Origin: Planctomycetaceae bacterium UBA4732
GTDB lineage: Bacteria > Planctomycetota > Planctomycetia > Gemmatales > Gemmataceae
Assembly (NCBI GenBank): GCA_002404095.1
Contig: DHJA01000264.1
Span: 3,004 to 30,197 of the forward strand
DNA length: 27,194 nt
Direction of reading: 5' to 3'
Within the stretch, counting starts at the first letter, position 1; each line of letters starts with the position of its first letter. The notes under the pieces were generated by a model that saw nothing but the letters and a program-made list of their open reading frames with translations, was not told the origin of the DNA and made no database searches. Shown in pieces: positions 22,670 through 27,194 of this stretch. The position numbers and the translations under genes are program-made.

Positions 22670-23920
22670 TCATACCCGATGGAACAAAGCAGTGTCAAGC
22701 GAAGAGGAGGCTCGGTAGTGTCTCAGTGTCTCAGTTTGCCCCATTAGTCCCATAGGTCCTATAGGACGTATAGGACCTATGGGACTAATGGGGCAAACTG
22801 AGACACTACCGGAGGCTTCTTTTGAAGGCGATGGCGAAGGCCTGCGCAAATAATTGCCATAACCTACGATCATAGTCGAAGCCACCAAGACCGCTAACCC
22901 AAGAGCGACTAGTCTGAAAGTGGCACGGCTCGACCCTTTCCATTCGCCGATGGCAACGCCCAAAAGCGTCCCGAAGATCATGATGCTGGCCATGTGCAGC
23001 GTCCAGCTGGAGAAGTCGTTGTTCAACTTCGTGGCCCCCATGCCGTAAAAGAAGAACTGCATGTACCACGTGACGCCGGCCAGCGCCGACAGGCAATAGT
23101 TGGCGAGGAGCGGCGCCTTCCGGACCCCGCCGGGAGGCCCGCCGGCGGCGGGGACAACGGGGCGGTTGATGTAATCGCCGCCCGTGCGGTTCCGCATGTG
23201 CAGGATCAGACAGCAGAGGAAATTCGTGGTGAAGCCGCCGGCCAGGACGACGGGAAGAATGGCGATGTTCTTAAACATGTCGTCGGCGCCGTGCGCGACC
23301 GCCGACTCCGCGATCTGCTTGCCGGCCGCGAACCCGTACGACATCGAGGCGCTCATGACGCCGGCGAACGCCGCCACTAGGATGCCTTTGAACAGGTTGA
23401 ATTCCTTGATGGCCGTTTGCTTCTGCGCCGCGGATTGTTCGCGTTCCTTCGACCGGCCCGCCCAGCCGCTGATGGCGATGCCGATGAGACAGACGGCCAC
23501 GCCCGTCAGCGTGGTGAGGCCCCAAGTGGAAGTCAGGATCCCGCCCATCTTGCCCTCGAAGAGCGGCGGCATCAGGGCGCCAAAGATCGCGCAGTACCCC
23601 AGCGCCATCGCCATGCCAAGTGCGATGCCCAGGTAGCGCATCGTCAAGCCGAACGTCAACCCGCCCACGCCCCACAGGACGCCGAAAAAGTACGTCCAGC
23701 GCAGGCTCTGGGCCGGGGAGTCGCGCAGGACCTCGAAGAGATCGGGAACTAGGAGGAGAGCCACCGCCCAAGGCGCGATGATCCAGCTGAAGAAACCGCC
23801 GACCAGCCAGTAGGTTTCCCAGGCCCAGTGTTTTACGCCCCGGAATGGGAGGTAAAAACTAGCCGAGGCCAGACCGCCAATGGCGTGTAATAGCACTCCG
23901 AGGAGCGGGTTCGGGTTCAT
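22670..23920 (-). CDS. rhaT: RhaT-type sugar:proton symporter with repeat-derived C-terminal tail
   Basis: This 416-residue protein starts at ATG 23920, which overlaps the TGA of the upstream gene (ATGA), so the two are translationally coupled. About ten membrane helices match the L-rhamnose-proton symporter RhaT pattern: GVLLHAIGGLASASFYLPFR, KHWAWETYWLVGGFFSWI, GITLFGLTMRYLG-like GGLTFGLTMRYLGIALGMAM, and LAGVTWYMQFFFYGMGATKL. The transporter proper ends around residue 365. The last ~45 residues (SVSVCPISPIGPIRPIGPMG and onwards) are encoded by a perfect 38-bp-arm palindrome and the bases after it, so this tail looks acquired by insertion. The true substrate may be rhamnose or another deoxysugar. 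Confidence 0.87.
   Translation of the reverse strand: MNPNPLLGVLLHAIGGLASASFYLPFRGVKHWAWETYWLVGGFFSWIIAPWAVALLLVPDLFEVLRDSPAQSLRWTYFFGVLWGVGGLTFGLTMRYLGIALGMAMALGYCAIFGALMPPLFEGKMGGILTSTWGLTTLTGVAVCLIGIAISGWAGRSKEREQSAAQKQTAIKEFNLFKGILVAAFAGVMSASMSYGFAAGKQIAESAVAHGADDMFKNIAILPVVLAGGFTTNFLCCLILHMRNRTGGDYINRPVVPAAGGPPGGVRKAPLLANYCLSALAGVTWYMQFFFYGMGATKLNNDFSSWTLHMASIMIFGTLLGVAIGEWKGSSRATFRLVALGLAVLVASTMIVGYGNYLRRPSPSPSKEASGSVSVCPISPIGPIRPIGPMGLMGQTETLRHYRASSSLDTALFHRV
22726..22806. repeat. Perfect 38-bp-arm palindrome overlapping the rhaT 3' end
   Basis: Arms 22726-22763 and 22769-22806 are perfectly complementary around GGACG, the longest perfect hairpin in the window. GTGTCTCA is tandemly duplicated at the left edge (22718-22733). 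The flanks GGTAGTGTCT (left) and AGACACTACC (right) extend the symmetry outward. It is AT-richer than the surrounding DNA, lies in the rhaT reading frame, and is read through without a stop. Confidence 0.95.
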
Positions 23921-24762
23921 AAGGTCATCTTTTGCGACCTGAAAAAGTCGCGTAACAGGATCGTTTCCGAAAGATTGTCCACTTCGTTGCAGTGTTCCCA
24001 GTCGATCCAGACGTATTCGATTCCTATATAGCCTGAATAGCCGTCGCGCTCCATAGCTCGCAGGACGCGGCCGTAGTCGATGACGTTCTCCTTGAACGAC
24101 GCCTGGAGACGGCCGGGCCGGGCGCAGCGGGCGTGAAAATGCGAAGCGTGCGCGATAAGCGGCTCGACTTCGGCGTCGGCCGCGCCTTCGCGGGTGAAGT
24201 GCGTGTAATCCAGGGTCAGGGTAAGGCCGGGCGTGTCGCGCACCAGCCGAGCGGCCTGAGCAGGCGACGGCGCGATGGAGCCGATATGCGCTTCCACGGA
24301 AAACGTCACGCCCTGTTTGGCCGCCTCGCCGCAGCGCCACGCCAATTCATCGCGGCAGCGCTCAAAAGAATCGTCGGCGGATTCTTCTTCAAAGCGCACG
24401 CCGGGCAAGGCCGAGACGTGCCGGCAACCGCATTCCGAGGCAAACTCGATGGTCCGCGAAAACAGCTCGCGCGCTTGGGCGCGACGGGTGGCATCGGGGT
24501 GATTGGGCGCCAGCGACACAAAATCCGGTGCGGTTTGCAGGAATACGTCGGCCAGCTGCAACCCGCGGTCGTTTAGCTTACGCGACAATTCCAGCGCGGA
24601 ATTTCGCAGCGTCGGAAAGACGCGCGACGGCCACAAGTGCGACCGGCCCTCGAACAGGCCGATGTCCACGCCCGTAAAGCCCAACAAGGCGATGAGGTCC
24701 AGTACATGATCGTGCGGCAACAAGGGGAAGGCGAAATCGGCGCAGGCCAGCTTGAGTTGCAT
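23917..24762 (-). CDS. Sugar phosphate isomerase/epimerase family protein (xylose isomerase-like TIM barrel)
   Basis: This 281-residue protein starts at ATG 24762, with GAGAAG about six bases upstream; 17 extra codons upstream in the frame look non-coding. It fits the AP-endonuclease-2/xylose-isomerase-like TIM barrel: LACADFAFPLLPHDHVLDLI, LLGFTGVDIGLFEG, SVEAHIGS (Glu ligand), LTLDYTHF (Asp ligand), HASHFHAR (His ligand) and YIGIEYVW (Glu ligand). These four residues are the usual metal site of D-tagatose 3-epimerase/IolE-like enzymes. Its stop overlaps the rhaT start, so it probably acts on the sugar imported by that transporter. The precise reaction cannot be told. Confidence 0.88.
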   Translation of the reverse strand: MQLKLACADFAFPLLPHDHVLDLIALLGFTGVDIGLFEGRSHLWPSRVFPTLRNSALELSRKLNDRGLQLADVFLQTAPDFVSLAPNHPDATRRAQARELFSRTIEFASECGCRHVSALPGVRFEEESADDSFERCRDELAWRCGEAAKQGVTFSVEAHIGSIAPSPAQAARLVRDTPGLTLTLDYTHFTREGAADAEVEPLIAHASHFHARCARPGRLQASFKENVIDYGRVLRAMERDGYSGYIGIEYVWIDWEHCNEVDNLSETILLRDFFRSQKMTL

Positions 24763-24853
24763 GGGTTCTTCTCGGCTTCGTTCGGGCCTCATTCTCATAA
24801 GGCGACGGCTCATACTCTACCAAAGTCGAGGCGGCCTATGTAAGTAACAAAAT

Positions 24854-24938
24854 GGCGAACGGCCGGCGTAAGCCGGCTGGTGCGTCACGCTATCGCCGAC
24901 AAGATGACGTACCAGCCGGCTTACGCCGGCCGTTCGCC
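24854..24938. repeat. Perfect 28-bp-arm palindrome upstream of the rRNA methyltransferase gene
   Basis: Arms 24854-24881 and 24911-24938 are perfectly complementary; CGTCA (24883-24887) and TGACG (24905-24909) extend the stem. Each arm folds alone as GCCGGC-GTAA-GCCGGC (24862-24877). It lies between divergent genes and ends 19 bases before the ATG at 24958, so it belongs to the 5' leader of the methyltransferase transcript if the promoter is upstream. Confidence 0.92.
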
Positions 24939-24957
24939 CATAGAATTAGCGGCTCAT

Positions 24958-26139
24958 ATGAAACGCGTCGTCCTTCTACCGAAGCGCGCACGTCCGTTTT
25001 ACGGCCGTCATCCCTGGGTCTTCGCCGGGGCCGTCGCCGTCGTCGAAGGCGAACCTGCCGACGGCGATGTGGTGGACCTTGTCACGGACGCTGGCAGTTT
25101 CGTCGCCCGCGGCCTCTATAACAGTCGTAGTAAGATCCGCGTTCGCCTTTATACATGGGACGCCGCTGTTGAGATCGACGGCGCCTTTTTTCGCGACAAG
25201 TTAATGGCCGCGCTGCGCCTACGCACGGCTCTCGGTCTCGACGGTCCCGGCCGCGCGTGCCGGCTGGTCTTCAGCGAAGGCGACGGCCTCTCCGGCCTGA
25301 CCGTGGACCGCTATGACCTCTGGCTGGTGGTCCAATTCACCGCCCTGGGATTGGCGCGGCGACGCGAATTGCTTACAGAAATCCTCGTGGACCTCGTGCG
25401 GCCGGAAGGCGTCTATCTCCGCACGGAACGCGGCATCGGCAAGCTGGAAGGACTTGAATTACAGGACGGCTTGCTATGGGGCCTGCCGCCGGACGGCCCA
25501 ATCGTCATCGAAGAAAACGGGCTGCGCTTCCACGTCAACCTGGCTGAGGGCCAGAAGACCGGCTTCTATCTCGACCAGCGCGACAACCGGCAGGCCGTGG
25601 CCCGCTTGGCGTCGGGACGAAGCGTACTCGACGCCTTTTGCTACAGCGGCGGATTCGGCCTACACGCCGCTCGCGCCGGCGCCCTATCGGTCGTCGGGGT
25701 GGACCAATCGGAGCCGGCCTTGATCCTGGCGCGTGAGAATGCCGCCCTTAATGGATTGGATAATGTGGAATATATCCAAGGCGATGTGTTCGATGAATTG
25801 GACGCGCTGGCGGCACGCGGCGCCCGTTTTGGCGTGGTGATACTCGACCCGCCAAAGTTCGCCCGCGACCGCCGGGCTGTCGATGAAGCGCTGCGCGGCT
25901 ACCGGCGCTTGCAAAGGGCGGCGGTGCGCGTGTTGGAGCCGGAAGGCTTTCTTGTGACTTGTTGTTGCTCCGGTCTTATCACAATAGATATGCTAGAGGA
26001 ATTGTTAGCGCAGCTGGCCGCCGAGGAAAAGCGCGAAGTGCAGGTCTTGGAACGCCGAGGGCCGGCCGCCGACCATCCCGTCTCGGCGTCCTGTCTGGAA
26101 TCGCATTACCTGAAATGCCTCATCGCCCGCGTGCGCTGA
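24958..26139 (+). CDS. rlmI: Class I SAM-dependent 23S rRNA (cytosine) methyltransferase, RlmI family
   Basis: This 393-residue protein is expected to methylate a cytosine at C5 in 23S rRNA (m5C1962 in E. coli RlmI). I chose ATG 24958, which gives the typical MKRVVLLPKRARPFYGRHPW; the frame is open upstream, but only through the palindrome. A PUA-like N-terminal domain (about 1-75) and an EEHEE-type region (GDGLSGLTVDRYDLWLVVQF) are followed by the Rossmann fold: LAEGQKTGFYLDQRDNRQAV, VLDAFCYSGGFGLHAARAGA (SAM motif I), VVILDPPKFA (motif IV) and LVTCCCSGL with the candidate catalytic Cys. It is a full-length member. Ribosome maturation genes do not surround it. Confidence 0.93.
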   Translation: MKRVVLLPKRARPFYGRHPWVFAGAVAVVEGEPADGDVVDLVTDAGSFVARGLYNSRSKIRVRLYTWDAAVEIDGAFFRDKLMAALRLRTALGLDGPGRACRLVFSEGDGLSGLTVDRYDLWLVVQFTALGLARRRELLTEILVDLVRPEGVYLRTERGIGKLEGLELQDGLLWGLPPDGPIVIEENGLRFHVNLAEGQKTGFYLDQRDNRQAVARLASGRSVLDAFCYSGGFGLHAARAGALSVVGVDQSEPALILARENAALNGLDNVEYIQGDVFDELDALAARGARFGVVILDPPKFARDRRAVDEALRGYRRLQRAAVRVLEPEGFLVTCCCSGLITIDMLEELLAQLAAEEKREVQVLERRGPAADHPVSASCLESHYLKCLIARVR

Positions 26140-26164
26140 ATGTTCTCGAAAGGAACGAGTGTCT

Positions 26165-27127
26165 ATGAGCCTTCACCATTCGCTCTGGTTGGCCGCCGTG
26201 GGCGTTGTGTTGACCGTCGCCCCGCTCCGCGCGGGCGAGGTGGATAAATATCTACCCGACGACACCGAAATGGTCATATCGGTCAACGTCAAGCAGCTCG
26301 TCGAGTCGGAACTTTTCAAGAAGAACATCGAGGCCAAGGCGCGCGAAGCGCTTAAAAACTCCGATGATGTACAAGAGGCTCTTAAAGACCTCGGTTTCGA
26401 TCCGTTCACGGATGTGGAGCGTGTGATCGCGGCGCGGCCCGCCGGAGCCGAACAGGATCGCGGCTTGCTCATCGTCCACGGCAAATTCGACCTGGACAAG
26501 TTCCTGGCCAAGGCGGAGCTAGTCGCTAAAGATCAGCCAGACGTATTGAAGGTCCACAAAGTGGCTAATGGCGCCGGCGGCAAGTTCCTTGTCTACGAGG
26601 TCGCGCTCGGGGAGCAAGCGCCGCCCGTTTTCGTCGCGCTGCCTAACAAGTCCACGCTGCTGGCCTCGCCCGGCAAGGATTACGTCGTGGACGCTCTCAA
26701 AAAGGACAAGCCGGCGCTCAAGAACAAAGACCTTGCCGGCCTGCTCGAACGGATGAACGACAAGCAGGGGGTATCCGTGGCCGTGGTCGGCGTGGCGTTG
26801 ACCGCTGGCGCATCGCCGGAGGTTACGGATCTGTTCTCCCGGGTCGATGCGGTCAGCGGCGGCGTGACGGTCGGCGACGAGATCAAGATCGAGGTCGCCG
26901 TTTCGGCCAAAAGCGCGAACGACGCCAAGGCGATCAAGGATGAGGTGGACGCCGGCCTGAAACAGGCCCGGCTGATGCTGGCCGCCTTGGCCTTTGCCGA
27001 CAGCAAACAAATCGACGCCCTTCTCGACGTGGTCAACAGCGTCAAGGCGGCGGTTAAGGAGAAGACGGTCCTGATTAAAGGAGCCGTCAGTCCGGAGGCA
27101 ATTGAAAATGCGCTTAAGAAGGATTAG
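26165..27127 (+). CDS. Exported protein of unknown function
   Basis: This is a 320-residue protein from ATG 26165, with AAGGA ten bases upstream; GTG 26159 is also in frame but too close to that site. The N-terminal 23 residues form a signal peptide (LWLAAVGVVLTVAPLRAG). The mature part starts DKYLPDDTEMVISVNVKQLV and alternates beta strands and charged helices (LFKKNIEAKAREALKNSD; FVALPNKSTLLASPGKDYVV; AVSAKSANDAKAIKDEVDAG). No Cys pairs or catalytic motifs are seen. Similar short exported proteins are found in planctomycetes, but I do not recognise a characterised relative. It lies 25 bases after rlmI on the same strand and may be co-transcribed. Confidence 0.8.
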   Translation: MSLHHSLWLAAVGVVLTVAPLRAGEVDKYLPDDTEMVISVNVKQLVESELFKKNIEAKAREALKNSDDVQEALKDLGFDPFTDVERVIAARPAGAEQDRGLLIVHGKFDLDKFLAKAELVAKDQPDVLKVHKVANGAGGKFLVYEVALGEQAPPVFVALPNKSTLLASPGKDYVVDALKKDKPALKNKDLAGLLERMNDKQGVSVAVVGVALTAGASPEVTDLFSRVDAVSGGVTVGDEIKIEVAVSAKSANDAKAIKDEVDAGLKQARLMLAALAFADSKQIDALLDVVNSVKAAVKEKTVLIKGAVSPEAIENALKKD

Positions 27128-27194
27128 AGTCTGTCCGGAAAGGGCGGGGGGGGGGGGGCCGGGAGGGCGGCGGGGGGGCGGGCGGGGCGCCGCC
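27128..27194. other. G-rich contig-end sequence, probable artefact
   Basis: After the last stop, AGAGTCTGTCCGG is followed by long G runs (up to 14) and only scattered C and A up to the end. This is unlike any other part of the window and is typical of base-calling or assembly failure at a contig end. The first bases (GAGTCTGTCC) repeat 10806-10815, so a repeat may start here. Confidence 0.65.

Noticed and set aside
42..24938. CRISPR array or integrative element ends
   Set aside because: The repeats are palindromes scattered singly, not regularly spaced direct repeats, and no cas, integrase or transposase gene is present.
24880..24957. Earlier start for the rRNA methyltransferase
   Set aside because: It would add residues encoded by the palindrome; ATG 24958 matches the family N-terminus.

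Overview
The window looks like part of a chromosome contig from a planctomycete, most likely a Gemmataceae-type member. The pointers are a high-GC sequence, an ECF sigma factor fused to a membrane segment and a large extracytoplasmic extension, a Hanks-type Ser/Thr kinase, an exported Pro/Tyr-rich TPR protein, and many long palindromes between and inside genes. These are family-level impressions, not database results. The last ~60 bases are an implausible G-rich run that looks like a contig-end artefact.

Layout. 1-6253 (+): a SEC-C/TPR protein, then the ECF sigma/carboxypeptidase-regulatory-like/TlpA-thioredoxin fusion. 6311-10271 (-): two small proteins with nuclease-like (DUF4365-like) features, the first lacking a normal start, then an ABC-F ATPase and an exported TPR protein. 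10272-10876: a 605-base gap holding two palindromes and no convincing gene. 10877-15403: a tail-anchored Ser/Thr kinase (+), a GSP17M-like glycine-rich protein (-), a single-domain response regulator (+), an S41 peptidase split by a 71-bp insertion (-), and a TPR remnant (+). 15525-18594 (+): M24 peptidase, accB and accC, the biotin half of acetyl-CoA carboxylase. 18640-24762 (-): a sugar-isomerase-like TIM barrel overlapping a RhaT-type sugar transporter, then an SGNH/MBOAT/SGNH module likely to O-acylate an extracytoplasmic glycan. 24958-27127 (+): an RlmI-type rRNA methyltransferase and an exported protein of unknown function.

The most unusual theme is the palindromes. At least nine elements with 15-38 bp arms sit between genes, a few bases upstream of starts (accC, rlmI), over a stop codon (GSP17M-like gene), or inside reading frames (ABC-F linker, accB linker, rhaT 3' end). 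Their sequences differ, but several arms fold into the same nested design: a small hairpin with a GNRA-like loop (GTAA, GCAA), in three cases with tandem G-A/A-G mismatches. This suggests one class of REP/BIME-like elements spreading through the genome and tolerated in protein linkers. Second is the S41 peptidase, split by a 71-bp insertion flanked by 37-bp direct repeats; losing one repeat unit would restore the frame exactly.
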